Assembly: GCA_038531745.1 (NCBI GenBank)
Contig: JBCBBJ010000003.1
Coordinates: 186,001-250,000 of the forward strand
Length of the DNA stretch: 64,000 nucleotides
From: CALLPQ01 sp038531745
GTDB taxonomy: Bacteria; Pseudomonadota; Alphaproteobacteria; Caulobacterales; Parvularculaceae
Direction of reading: 5' to 3'
Under the pieces are notes generated by a model. The model did no database searches. It saw only the letters and a program-made list of their open reading frames with translations, and had not been told where the DNA came from. Position 1 is the stretch's first letter; each line of letters opens with the position of its first letter. Shown here one piece after another: positions 42,732 to 51,372 of this stretch. The position numbers and the translations under genes were made by a program.

Positions 42732-44275
42732 CCAGCTCCAGCGCACATCCAGGTAGCGGGCCCCCTATTCCCCCCACGACCACTGGGAGCCCCACCACCG
42801 CGAGTGCCACCGCTGCCCAGCCGGGTCAGCCGCCGGCACTCGCCTTTTGGATGTCGCTCAGTACCCGGTTTTTGCCCTTCGCCGATGCTGCCACAAAAGA
42901 CTTACCGCTCAGCCGGATTTTGCGGCTGTCGCTGTTTCAGATTTCGGTTGGCATGGCCGCGGTACTGCTCACGGGCACGCTGAACCGCGTCATGATCGTT
43001 GAATTGTCAATCCCGTCCTGGATTGTAGCGTTGCTGGTGGCTGTGCCGGTGATGGCAGCGCCCTTCCGCGCGCTCATGGGCCACCGGTCCGATGTGCATA
43101 TCTCCGTTCTTGGCTGGCGGCGCACGCCCTTTATCTGGACCGGCACCATGCTGATGTTTGGCGGCCTCGCGATCATGCCTTTTGCGCTGATCGTTCTGTC
43201 GGGTGACGCTGGGGCGCCGGAAAATCTTGGTAAGGCCGCGGCGGCGGCGGCATTTCTGCTTACGGGTACGGGGATGCATATGACCCAGACGGCGGGTCTG
43301 GCGCTTGCCACTGATCTTGCCGATGAGAATGTCCGTCCCCGGATCGTTGCGCTTCTTTATATCATGCTCCTCATCGGTATGGCGGTGAGCGCGCTTGTCT
43401 TTGGCGTTCTCCTTACCGGGTTTACCTATCAAGCGCTGATTGGCGTTATTCAAGGATCGGCTGTTGCCGCGCTGATCTTCAACATCATTGCCTTGTGGAA
43501 ACAGGAACCGCGCCAGACCGCTGCCATGCGCGCCGCACAAAGCACAAAAGACGCACCAGCTTTAAGCTTTCGCCAGTCCTGGGCCAACTTTACGGGCACG
43601 CGGGAGACGCGGCGGCTCTTGATCACTGTGGCACTCGGCTCTGCGGCTTTCAGTATGCAGGATGTTTTGCTGGAACCTTATGGCGGAGAAATTCTTGCGC
43701 TCTCCGTTGCGCAAACAACGCTGCTCACCGCAATCTTCTCGCTCGGTATGCTGGCGGGTTTTGCGCTCGCCGCCCAGCGCCTCATGCGTGGGCGCGAGCC
43801 CCATCGTCTTGCGGCGTGGGGTATCCTTGTCGGGGTCTTTGGCTTTTCAACCGTTATTTTTGCTGATCCGTTCCATTCGGCAATAATGTTTCGCGTTGGC
43901 GTTTGTCTGATCGGTCTTGGTGCTGGCTTGTTTTCCGTCTGTACCCTGACGGCGGTGATGGGCGTTGCCGCACAAACCGATAGCGGGATTGCCCTTGGCG
44001 CATGGGGCGCGGTCCAGGCCACTGCCGCCGGTGTCGCCATTGCCGCTGGCGGCATGATTGCCGATTTCTTTGGTGGTCTTGCCGCACAAGGGGCCCTTGG
44101 CCCGGCGCTGACCATGCCGTCCACGGGCTATGGCATTGTCTATCACATCGAGATTTTACTGTTGTTTGCAACGCTGGCCGCCATTGGTCCGCTGGCGGTG
44201 CATTCGCCCCCCCCCACCGACGACGACGCAACCACACGTCAACACAAATTCGGATTAGCCGCCTTCCCCGGCTAG
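42728..44275 (+). CDS. lhaA: Light-harvesting 1 assembly protein LhaA (PucC family)
   Basis: Twelve-helix BCD-family MFS protein needed for LH1 assembly, placed as usual after bchM and before puhA. Family phrases: LPLSRILRLSLFQISVGMAAVLLTGTLNRVMIVEL, RALMGHRSDVHISVLGWRRTPFIW, HMTQTAGLALATDLADENVRPRIVALLY, MQDVLLEPYGGEILALSVAQTT. An N-terminal Pro/Thr/Ser/Ala-rich tail of about 38 residues precedes the first helix. 515 residues. Paralogue of the protein at 25113. Confidence 0.94.
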   Translation: MTSSSAHPGSGPPIPPTTTGSPTTASATAAQPGQPPALAFWMSLSTRFLPFADAATKDLPLSRILRLSLFQISVGMAAVLLTGTLNRVMIVELSIPSWIVALLVAVPVMAAPFRALMGHRSDVHISVLGWRRTPFIWTGTMLMFGGLAIMPFALIVLSGDAGAPENLGKAAAAAAFLLTGTGMHMTQTAGLALATDLADENVRPRIVALLYIMLLIGMAVSALVFGVLLTGFTYQALIGVIQGSAVAALIFNIIALWKQEPRQTAAMRAAQSTKDAPALSFRQSWANFTGTRETRRLLITVALGSAAFSMQDVLLEPYGGEILALSVAQTTLLTAIFSLGMLAGFALAAQRLMRGREPHRLAAWGILVGVFGFSTVIFADPFHSAIMFRVGVCLIGLGAGLFSVCTLTAVMGVAAQTDSGIALGAWGAVQATAAGVAIAAGGMIADFFGGLAAQGALGPALTMPSTGYGIVYHIEILLLFATLAAIGPLAVHSPPPTDDDATTRQHKFGLAAFPG

Positions 44276-44297
44276 TCCCAACAAAGGAGAGTGACCC

Positions 44298-45080
44298 ATG
44301 CTATTCAGTGGTGAGTTTTTACCCGGGATCGATCTGGTCAGTATATGTAACTGGACGTTCTTATTATTCTTTATCGGGCTTGTGTTTTATATCCAGCAGG
44401 AAAGCCGCCGCGAAGGCTATCCGCTGGAGTCTGACACCCGCGGACGCATAGAAGATAAAGGCCAGGTCTGGTACGGGCCGAAAAAAGCCTTTCACCTGCC
44501 CCATGGCCGCGGCACCGTTTTACAGCCCCATGGCACCCGCGATACCCGCAACCATGCCCTGCGCCGCACCGCCGTTTGGCCGGGTGCCCCCTATGAGCCA
44601 ACCGGCAACCCCATGAAAGATGCCGTCGGCCCTGGTTCCTATGCGGAACGAATGGACCTGGCGGACCTGACCGATGACGGACGCCCGCGCATTGCGCCCA
44701 TGCGTCTAGGTGACGGCTATGATGTGGCTAATGAGGATGCCGACCCGCGCGGCATGACCGTTTATGGCTGCGATGATCAGCCGGGCGGTGTTGTTGTTGA
44801 TCTCTGGGTTGATCGATCCGAGGCGATTATTCGCTATATGGAGCTCAATGTGGGCACCAGCGATGCGCCAAAAAACGTGTTGCTGCCCATCCCGTTTGCG
44901 GTGGTCAAAGGCAGCCAACGCCGCATCAATGTGCACGCGATTACGGGCGCGCAGTTTACCGATGTGCCGCAAACAAAAGTGCCCGATGAGGTGACCCGCC
45001 TGGAAGAGGATAAGGTCAGCGCCTATTATGGTGGCGGCAAGCTCTACGCGACACCTGACCGGGTGGAGCCCTGGATATGA
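44298..45080 (+). CDS. puhA: Photosynthetic reaction centre H subunit
   Basis: Single-pass cytoplasmic cap subunit of the type-II reaction centre. One N-terminal helix (LVSICNWTFLLFFIGLVFYIQQESRREGYPLE), then the H-subunit domain with AVGPGSYAERMDLADLTDDGRPRIAPMRLG, TVYGCDDQPGGVVVDLWVDRSE and YGGGKLYATPDR. Ribosome site aaaggagag in the gap after lhaA. Shows that the organism makes reaction centres although pufLM are outside this window. Overlaps puhB by an ATGA. Confidence 0.97.
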   Translation: MLFSGEFLPGIDLVSICNWTFLLFFIGLVFYIQQESRREGYPLESDTRGRIEDKGQVWYGPKKAFHLPHGRGTVLQPHGTRDTRNHALRRTAVWPGAPYEPTGNPMKDAVGPGSYAERMDLADLTDDGRPRIAPMRLGDGYDVANEDADPRGMTVYGCDDQPGGVVVDLWVDRSEAIIRYMELNVGTSDAPKNVLLPIPFAVVKGSQRRINVHAITGAQFTDVPQTKVPDEVTRLEEDKVSAYYGGGKLYATPDRVEPWI

Positions 45081-45805
45081 ACCTATTCCACGATGAAGAA
45101 ACCCATGGCGGGGAGCCCATACGCGGGCTTCCCCAGCTGCTACCCCCGGGGGAGCGGGTGTTGTGGCAAGGGGCGCCGCGCCCCCTCGCCCTTGCGATCC
45201 ATGCCCTCCATATTCGGCCGATCGGGCTTTATTTTGCCGGCTTGATGATGTGGACGGTCATCAGTGCCATGACGAAAGGCATGGGCCTGGGTGTTGCCCT
45301 GGGCGATGCCCTCGCCGTCGGCATCGCCGGCCTGATTGCCATTGGTATCTTGTTCGTCATTGCCCGGATGATGGCGCGGGCGAGCGTCTATACGATCACC
45401 ACCAATCGCGTCGTGATCCGTAGCGGTGTTGCCTTACGCAAATATATCAATCTACCGTTTGCACAGATCTCTGCCGTCGCCCTGAAAGCACGTACAGAAA
45501 AGGCTGGTGATCTCGCCCTTGAACCCACGAGGCAGACCAAGGTGCCGCTTCTCCATCTGTGGCCCCATGCCCGGCCATTTCGCTTGCTGCGCCCGGTGCC
45601 GTTACTGCGCGGGTTAAGCGATGCCAAAACCCCGGCGGACATTTTGGTGGCAGCCATTAAAGCCCATGCGGCAAGTGCCGACACCGTAAGCGCGCAAGAC
45701 ATGGGCGCCGACGTCAATGATACACCAACCCGCGCGGCAAAGCAGGCACCACAAGGCACAACCGCGCACCATGCCGGGCCCTTGGGCACCGCCGCCCCCG
45801 CATAG
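45077..45805 (+). CDS. puhB: Photosynthetic complex assembly protein PuhB
   Basis: Inner-membrane assembly factor for the reaction centre, with three hydrophobic segments (IGLYFAGLMMWTVISAM, DALAVGIAGLIAIGILFVIARMM) and a PH-like domain beginning SVYTITTNRVVIRSGVALRKYINLPFAQISAVAL. N-terminal LPPGERVLWQGAPRP is characteristic. A disordered tail of ~35 residues (DTPTRAAKQAPQG...) ends it. Confidence 0.93.
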   Translation: MNLFHDEETHGGEPIRGLPQLLPPGERVLWQGAPRPLALAIHALHIRPIGLYFAGLMMWTVISAMTKGMGLGVALGDALAVGIAGLIAIGILFVIARMMARASVYTITTNRVVIRSGVALRKYINLPFAQISAVALKARTEKAGDLALEPTRQTKVPLLHLWPHARPFRLLRPVPLLRGLSDAKTPADILVAAIKAHAASADTVSAQDMGADVNDTPTRAAKQAPQGTTAHHAGPLGTAAPA

Positions 45806-45896
45806 GCTCCCACGGAATAAGGGCTTATCCGTACAAGAACGAAAGAGAAAACGACGTAAAGGACAATCGGAAGGACTAAAGGTAGGAAGGTTTATT

Positions 45897-46415
45897 ATGA
45901 TCATCGCACACGCCCAAGGGGCCGTTCCCCGCAAAATGCTGATCTGTGTATTTTCAATCGCGCTTTTCAGTGTATTTGCCACTTTTTTTAGCCAGTGGAC
46001 GGGCATCGGCCAGCAACCGGAAAAGCCGCTGTCCATCGTCAGTGAACGCAGCCTGTTATTTCTTGACCATGCAACAGGCGGTATCTTGGTACGCGACGCC
46101 ACAAGCGGCGATGAGGTTTACCTGTTTGAGGCCAACCAGGCAGGCTTTGTGCGCACGGCATTGCGCGCCATGGCGTTCTCCCGCCAGAAATTCGATATTG
46201 GCCCCGAGATGCCGTTTCGTCTAGTGGCCACTAGCGACCGCGGGCTCCTCCTCATCGATCCGCTAACGGAGCATCAGGTTGAGCTCAATGCCTTTGGCCG
46301 CGCCAATGCCAAACAGTTTGATGTGCTGTTGCCAAACGCCACCCTAAACACCGCCGGTGCGCCAGCCTTGCCACAAGAGGATTTGGCAACCATCACCGAT
46401 AAGGTGACATCATGA
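45897..46415 (+). CDS. puhC: Photosynthetic complex assembly protein PuhC
   Basis: 172 residues; a single N-terminal membrane anchor (KMLICVFSIALFSVFATFFSQW) followed by a periplasmic domain with LLFLDHATGGILVRDATSGDEV and FVRTALRAMAFSRQKFDIGPEMPFRLVATSDRGLLLIDP, typical of PuhC, which affects reaction centre and LH1 organisation. I use ATG 45897 with ggtaggaagg upstream. Its stop overlaps the next gene (ATGA). Confidence 0.92.
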   Translation: MIIAHAQGAVPRKMLICVFSIALFSVFATFFSQWTGIGQQPEKPLSIVSERSLLFLDHATGGILVRDATSGDEVYLFEANQAGFVRTALRAMAFSRQKFDIGPEMPFRLVATSDRGLLLIDPLTEHQVELNAFGRANAKQFDVLLPNATLNTAGAPALPQEDLATITDKVTS

Positions 46416-46774
46416 TCATAGCAGCGATCACAGTACCCCACGCGCCCTCTTTGAGGTTCTGGCGTCAGAAAATTGCCACCGGCTGCACTGTACAGGTCAA
46501 GCACACTAATGAAACGCTTGAGGCCCATGTGGCCCTCGACGATAATCTGCAGGCAAATCTTGGTGACAGGATTTTTGTCCATGGCGCACCCGTGCAATTG
46601 GCATTTGGCGAAACGCTTTTTCTGCGCCGATCGGCTACGCTCACGCGCGCATCAATTTTCGATAAACTCTGGGTACGGCTGAAATCGATCTTTCTTATTA
46701 CCGAGCTTTATGAGGTCAGCTTCTCGCCGACCCTATTGCAGCGGCCAACCCCTCAAACCGGATATTTGAAATGA
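46412..46774 (+). CDS. Conserved photosynthesis-cluster protein of unknown function
   Basis: 120 residues between puhC and acsF, overlapping both by ATGA. Begins MIIAAITVPHAPSLRFWRQKIATGCTVQVK; contains VALDDNLQANLGDRIFVHGAPVQLAFGETLFLRRSATLTRAS, a probably beta-rich fold, and ends with ITELYEVSFSP. A small ORF occupies this position in many purple bacterial clusters; no biochemical function is known to me. Its coupling to puhC and acsF suggests a role in complex or pigment assembly. Confidence 0.75.
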   Translation: MIIAAITVPHAPSLRFWRQKIATGCTVQVKHTNETLEAHVALDDNLQANLGDRIFVHGAPVQLAFGETLFLRRSATLTRASIFDKLWVRLKSIFLITELYEVSFSPTLLQRPTPQTGYLK

Positions 46775-47886
46775 CCACAGCAACCGCAGAACCCAACCGC
46801 GAGGATTTTGTTGCGCTCCAGGCCCAAACCACACCGCCCGGTCGCACCAAACCCGAAACCAACAAAATGGCGCAGGAGAGCACAACCCTGAGCCCGCGGT
46901 TTTATACAACCGACATCAAGGCCATGAACGCGCTCAACGTGGAGCCCGTGCGCCAGGAATGGGACGCGCTCATCGCGGAGCTCGCCGAAGACCGCAACAA
47001 AAATCACTTCAAGCGAACGGCTGAATTTGAGGATATGCTGGACACGCTTCCGCCCGACTTGCGCGCGGAGTTTGTGGATTTTCTCGTCTCCTCCCTCACC
47101 TCGGAATTTTCCGGATGCGTCCTTTATAAGGAAATCGCGCGTCAGGTTGATAACCCGGATATCAAAGCCCTGATGAAATATATGAGCCGTGATGAGGCGC
47201 GCCATGCGGGCTTTATCAATCACGTCCTCAAAGACTTTGGCATTGGTGTTGATCTTGGGTTTCTTACGAAATCGAAGAAATATACCTTCTTCAAACCCAA
47301 ATATATTTTCTATTCGGTCTATCTGTCCGAAAAGATTGGCTATGCGCGCTATATCGCGATTTATCGCCAGTTGGAAAAACACCCCGAATTGCGGTTCCAC
47401 CCGATTTTCAAGTGGTTTGAAGATTGGTGTAATGATGAATTCCGCCATGGGGAGGCGTTTGCCCTATTGATGAAGGCAAACCCGCATCTGTTGCGCGGCG
47501 GTAATCTGTTGTGGATCCGATTTTTCCTCACTGCCGTTTACGCGACCATGTATATCCGCGACCATCGGCGCCCGGCTTTTCATGCGGCGCTAGGGCTTGA
47601 TCCCACGACCTATGACTACAATGTCCTCCGAATTACCAATGAAATCGCGCGGCAGATTTTCCCCGTAGAGCTTGATATCGATGATCCGAAATTCCGGACA
47701 CGAATGGAAAGCCTACGCCAGACCGCCGATGCTATGGAGGCGCTCACCGGCGCCAGCGACATTCGTAGCCGGATCAAACGCATGGGGCTCGGCCTGCGCT
47801 GTGCCATGAAATTTGCCGGTATTTTTATGACGCCTGTCCGCCGCAACGACTTACCCGCGCAGGTGCGTCTTGCACCCGCCTGGTAG
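46771..47886 (+). CDS. acsF: Aerobic Mg-protoporphyrin IX monomethyl ester cyclase AcsF
   Basis: Di-iron oxidative cyclase forming ring E of bacteriochlorophyll with O2. Iron ligands are in EFSGCVLYKEIAR, RDEARHAGF and NDEFRHGEAF, with the family signature FYTTDIKAMN and TKSKKYTFFKPKYIFYSVYLSEKIGYARY. 371 residues is typical. Presence of the oxygen-dependent form, with no bchE in sight, points to aerobic pigment synthesis. It overlaps the preceding gene by four bases. Confidence 0.97.
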   Translation: MTTATAEPNREDFVALQAQTTPPGRTKPETNKMAQESTTLSPRFYTTDIKAMNALNVEPVRQEWDALIAELAEDRNKNHFKRTAEFEDMLDTLPPDLRAEFVDFLVSSLTSEFSGCVLYKEIARQVDNPDIKALMKYMSRDEARHAGFINHVLKDFGIGVDLGFLTKSKKYTFFKPKYIFYSVYLSEKIGYARYIAIYRQLEKHPELRFHPIFKWFEDWCNDEFRHGEAFALLMKANPHLLRGGNLLWIRFFLTAVYATMYIRDHRRPAFHAALGLDPTTYDYNVLRITNEIARQIFPVELDIDDPKFRTRMESLRQTADAMEALTGASDIRSRIKRMGLGLRCAMKFAGIFMTPVRRNDLPAQVRLAPAW

Positions 47887-47894
47887 CGGCCATC

Positions 47895-48068
47895 GTGGAT
47901 GAGGCGTTGGCACCGAAAAAGCCGATACGCCCCATTCGTCTTATCAATTGGCGCCCCGGGCGCCGCTGCCATAGACCCAAACCTGCTGGAGAAAGACAAG
48001 AAGACGTGACGACGACGCAAAACATAACAAACCGCATGACAACTCACTGGCTTGGCAGGGCGCAATGA
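47895..48068 (+). CDS. Possible 57-residue ORF between acsF and puhE
   Basis: A GTG-initiated frame in the 178-base acsF-puhE gap, arginine/proline-rich (KKPIRPIRLINWRPGRR), whose TGA overlaps the puhE ATG. No ribosome site is clear at the GTG, and no family is recognised. It may be a chance frame, but it is the longest in the only sizeable internal gap of the operon. Confidence 0.25.
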   Translation: MDEALAPKKPIRPIRLINWRPGRRCHRPKPAGERQEDVTTTQNITNRMTTHWLGRAQ

Positions 48069-48895
48069 TCGCATCCTTTCTTCCTCTGCTCGTGGCGGCC
48101 TTTGCGTGGTGGATATCCACCGGCTTTGTGCTTTGGCTTGTGGGCCGGCCGGCGGCAACGTTTAAGGCAAGCGCCTGGGTGGCAGCCTTTGCCATGGCCG
48201 GGGCAACCGTGGCGGTGTTGCATTTGCGAGGCAATGTCACCGTGGCGGCGGCCTATGGCGGCTTCCTCGCCGGCCTTGTCCTTTGGGCGTGGCACGAAAT
48301 CATGTTCTTGTTGGGGTTTGTCAGTGGCCCGCGCAAATCGACCTGTCCTGATGGGCTGTCCCTTTGGCGCCGTTTTCTCGTCTCCGCCCAGACGATAATT
48401 CACCATGAGGTTGCAATTGCCGTCCATGCGCTGGTCATCACGGTGATGAGTTGGGGCGCCGCAAACAAGACGGCCCTTTGGACGTTTCTTTTATTATGGG
48501 GCATGCGGCTTAGCGCCAAGTTCGTTGTATTCTTTGGCGCACCGAACCTGTCGGCAAACTTTCTGCCGCGCCATCTCACCTACCTCACCAGCTATTTTTC
48601 CAAGCGCACGGCAAGCGCGTTTTTTCCCGTGGCAATTGTGGGGGCAACCAGTGTTGCGGCCTATCTCATCTGGCTGGCCTCGGCAGCCGTACCGGGCAGT
48701 TATGCAGCCGTGTCCTGGACCCTGGTGGCGAGCCTTGCGGTGCTCGCCGTGATTGAACATTGGGCCCTTGTCCTGCCCCTGCCCGATGCGGCGCTATGGC
48801 GCTGGGCAATACCCGATGCTGCCACCGTAGATACCGCAGGAACACCAGAAACGCGCGCCCGGCAGGGTGCCAAACCAAGAAAAATTCAGCTATAG
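48065..48895 (+). CDS. puhE: Photosynthetic complex assembly protein PuhE
   Basis: DUF3623-type membrane protein, 276 residues, six to eight hydrophobic helices. Signatures: WWISTGFVLWLVGRP, LVLWAWHEIMFLLGFVSGPRK, HHEVAIAVHALVITVMSWGAANKTALWTFLLLWGMRLSAKFVVFFGAPNLSANFLP and FFPVAIVG. In Rhodobacter, PuhE dampens bacteriochlorophyll precursor synthesis. Between acsF and hemA, as usual. Confidence 0.94.
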   Translation: MIASFLPLLVAAFAWWISTGFVLWLVGRPAATFKASAWVAAFAMAGATVAVLHLRGNVTVAAAYGGFLAGLVLWAWHEIMFLLGFVSGPRKSTCPDGLSLWRRFLVSAQTIIHHEVAIAVHALVITVMSWGAANKTALWTFLLLWGMRLSAKFVVFFGAPNLSANFLPRHLTYLTSYFSKRTASAFFPVAIVGATSVAAYLIWLASAAVPGSYAAVSWTLVASLAVLAVIEHWALVLPLPDAALWRWAIPDAATVDTAGTPETRARQGAKPRKIQL

Positions 48896-48932
48896 CCGAT
48901 AGCGCGGTGTGGCTACCGCCATGGAGATCAGA

Positions 48933-50147
48933 ATGGACTACGAAGCGTTTTTCAAAAGCACCCTTGAGGGCCTGCGTGATGAGGGCAATTATCGCGTTTT
49001 CGCCGATATTAAACGCCAGCGCGGTCAGTTTCCCCGTGCCCATAATCATGGCGATATCGGCCCATCGGAAGTGACGGTTTGGTGCTCCAACGACTATTTG
49101 GGTATGGGTCAACATCCCAAAGTACTCGACGCGATGCACACGGCCATTGACGAGTGCGGCGCCGGTGCCGGCGGCACACGGAATATCTCTGGCACAAGCC
49201 ATTATCATGTGTTGTTGGAGCGCGAACTGGCTGACCTCCACAATAAGGAAGCTGCCCTGTTATTCACCTCCGGCTATGTGTCCAATTGGACGGGCCTGAG
49301 CACGCTGGCGGCAAAAATTCCGGGCTGCATTGTCATCTCCGACGAGTTGAACCATGCCTCCATGATTGAGGGCATCCGTCATTCCAAAGCGCAGAAACAT
49401 ATCTTTAAGCATAATGATATGGCCGATCTGGAGCGAATTCTCAAAACGCTTGATCCCGCTGCACCAAAGCTGATCGCGTTTGAGTCGGTCTATTCCATGG
49501 ATGGCGACATCGCCCCGATTGAGGCGATTTGCGACCTTGCCGATCGTTACAATGCGATGACTTACATCGATGAAGTCCATGCGGTTGGTCTTTACGGTCC
49601 GCGCGGCGGCGGTATTGCCGAACGCGAAGGCCTAATGGATCGCATCACGGTGATTGAGGGCACGCTGGGCAAGGCCTATGGGGTACTTGGCGGCTATATT
49701 GCGGCGTCTACGGATCTTTGCGATTTTATCCGTTCCTTTGCCTCGGGCTTTATTTTTACCACCGCTTTACCACCCGCCGTTGCCGCGGGGGCACTTGCTT
49801 CCATCCGTCATTTGAAACAGAGCAATGCCGAACGCCTAGGCCAGCGTGACCGCGTGGCGAAAGTGCGCGCCCAACTGGCACAAATCGGCATCCCCACCAT
49901 GGACAATCCCAGCCATATCGTCCCGGTCATGGTTGGTGATCCGGTGAAGTGCAAATGGATTAGCGATTGGCTCATGGAAAATCACGGCATCTATGTGCAG
50001 CCCATTAACTATCCCACGGTGCCCAAAGGGTCTGAGCGCCTGCGCATCACGCCATCGCCGGTCCATAGCGACGACGACATTGCGCGCCTCGTAAACGCCC
50101 TATCGGAAATCTGGTCGCAATGCGCCCTCGCCCGGCAAGTTGCCTGA
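48933..50147 (+). CDS. hemA: 5-aminolevulinate synthase
   Basis: PLP enzyme condensing glycine with succinyl-CoA to 5-aminolevulinate, the committed step of alphaproteobacterial tetrapyrrole synthesis. 404 residues from MDYEAFFKS (ATG 48933, with a ggagatcag site). Conserved: GAGAGGTRNISGTSHYH, DELNHASMIEGIRHS, TYIDEVHAVGLYG and the PLP-lysine motif EGTLGKAYGVLGGY. Last gene of the bch-puh operon; a terminator-like hairpin follows. Confidence 0.97.
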   Translation: MDYEAFFKSTLEGLRDEGNYRVFADIKRQRGQFPRAHNHGDIGPSEVTVWCSNDYLGMGQHPKVLDAMHTAIDECGAGAGGTRNISGTSHYHVLLERELADLHNKEAALLFTSGYVSNWTGLSTLAAKIPGCIVISDELNHASMIEGIRHSKAQKHIFKHNDMADLERILKTLDPAAPKLIAFESVYSMDGDIAPIEAICDLADRYNAMTYIDEVHAVGLYGPRGGGIAEREGLMDRITVIEGTLGKAYGVLGGYIAASTDLCDFIRSFASGFIFTTALPPAVAAGALASIRHLKQSNAERLGQRDRVAKVRAQLAQIGIPTMDNPSHIVPVMVGDPVKCKWISDWLMENHGIYVQPINYPTVPKGSERLRITPSPVHSDDDIARLVNALSEIWSQCALARQVA

Positions 50148-50185
50148 TCGCCTGCTATTTTGAAGAGCAGTGGTGAAAACCCGTT

Positions 50186-50215
50186 GCCGGGGAGGCGGAC
50201 CCCGGCCCGCCTTTT
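50186..50215 (+). terminator. Terminator after hemA
   Basis: GCCGGGG-AGGCGGA-CCCCGGC (7-bp stem) followed by CCGCCTTTT. An alternative stem GGCGG-N8-CCGCC directly precedes the T run. It would end the bchF-hemA transcript. Confidence 0.6.
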
Positions 50216-50266
50216 ATAAATTCAGACGTCAGTTCGCCGGGAAATAAAACGTTGATTTTATATCCC

Positions 50267-50297
50267 TGCCTCCCCGTGGCTTGACCACGGGGGCCAT
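50267..50297 (-). repeat. Fragment D of the double-hairpin repeat
   Basis: Only one terminal hairpin is present (gcctccccgtggcttgacca, then cgggggcc). Same sequence as one end of copies A to C; the other end is missing. Confidence 0.55.
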
Positions 50298-50404
50298 GAC
50301 GTTGCGAAAAGTAGATCCACCGACATCCTTCGTTAAGCGGATGATCCCGGCCCCTGTAATGAGATTGCGGGGCGACGATTTATTGCTTGCCCGCGGTCAG
50401 TCCG

Positions 50405-51175
50405 TTATCGGGGTTGCATGCGGATGCCGCCATCCATTCGGATGGCTTCACCATTGGTGTAATCATTTTCCACAATATATTGCGCCAAATGGGCGATCTC
50501 GCCGGGTTTGCCGAGGCGGCGTGGATAGAGCACCGAATTGGACAGGCTATCATAAACCTCCGTCGGCATGGCCTCAAACATCGGTGTATGGATCAATCCG
50601 GGCACGATGGTGTTACAGCGAATGCCAATCTGCGCGAGGTCGCGGGCAATGGGCAAGGTCATGCCCACAATCGCCCCTTTGGAAGCGCTATAGGCCGCTT
50701 GTCCCATCTGGCCCTCATAGGCGGCGATTGAAGCGGTATTGATGATCACACCGCGACCGCCATCCTCCGTCACCGGATCATTCTTGGCCATCTGCGCCGC
50801 GGCAAGACGCAAGACATTAAACGTGCCGGTAACATTAACCTCCAGCACCTGACGAAACATATCAAGGGGGTGGGGCCCGTCTTTACCGACAGTTTTGGCG
50901 GCCCGGGCAATACCGGCGAAATTGCAGTTGATATGCACGCCGCCAAACGCGGCGATGACAGCCTCAATGGCGCTTTGGGTCGCCGCTTCATCGGTCACAT
51001 CGACGGAAAAATAGTGGACGTGCGCGCCAAGCGCCTCGACAAGGGCGGTGCCCCGCTCCTCATCCCTGTCAAAGATAGCAACCTTTGCGCCCGCCCCGAC
51101 AAAGCGGCGCACCGCGCCCTCCCCCAAGCCCGAGGCGCCGCCCGTAATGATTGCCGTTTTGCCGTTGAGGTCCAT
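50405..51175 (-). CDS. Short-chain dehydrogenase/reductase (HSD10-like)
   Basis: NAD-dependent SDR, 256 residues starting MDLNGKTAIITGG (ATG 51175). Cofactor motif TGGASGLG, catalytic Ser in INTASIAA and YSASKGA for the Tyr/Lys pair, GLIHTPMF loop and a C-terminal NGEAIRMDGGIRM. The layout resembles 3-hydroxyacyl-CoA / 17-beta-hydroxysteroid dehydrogenase type 10. Divergent from crtE. Substrate not decidable. Confidence 0.88.
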   Translation of the reverse strand: MDLNGKTAIITGGASGLGEGAVRRFVGAGAKVAIFDRDEERGTALVEALGAHVHYFSVDVTDEAATQSAIEAVIAAFGGVHINCNFAGIARAAKTVGKDGPHPLDMFRQVLEVNVTGTFNVLRLAAAQMAKNDPVTEDGGRGVIINTASIAAYEGQMGQAAYSASKGAIVGMTLPIARDLAQIGIRCNTIVPGLIHTPMFEAMPTEVYDSLSNSVLYPRRLGKPGEIAHLAQYIVENDYTNGEAIRMDGGIRMQPR

Positions 51176-51372
51176 CCGCTGTCTCCCGTTCGTGCCAAAA
51201 AGAAATACCTCGCGCGTGGTGGCGGAGCATCGAAGGAATTTCAAGGGCGCGTGACAGCCGGCAAAAAAAGCCCACGAGTCCTCAATATCTCCGGGTATTT
51301 TGGGGTCGGCGGATTTGCACTCCGGCGCGAATTATGCACGATAATAAAGGGGTTGATCAGATAGGGCGTTGG

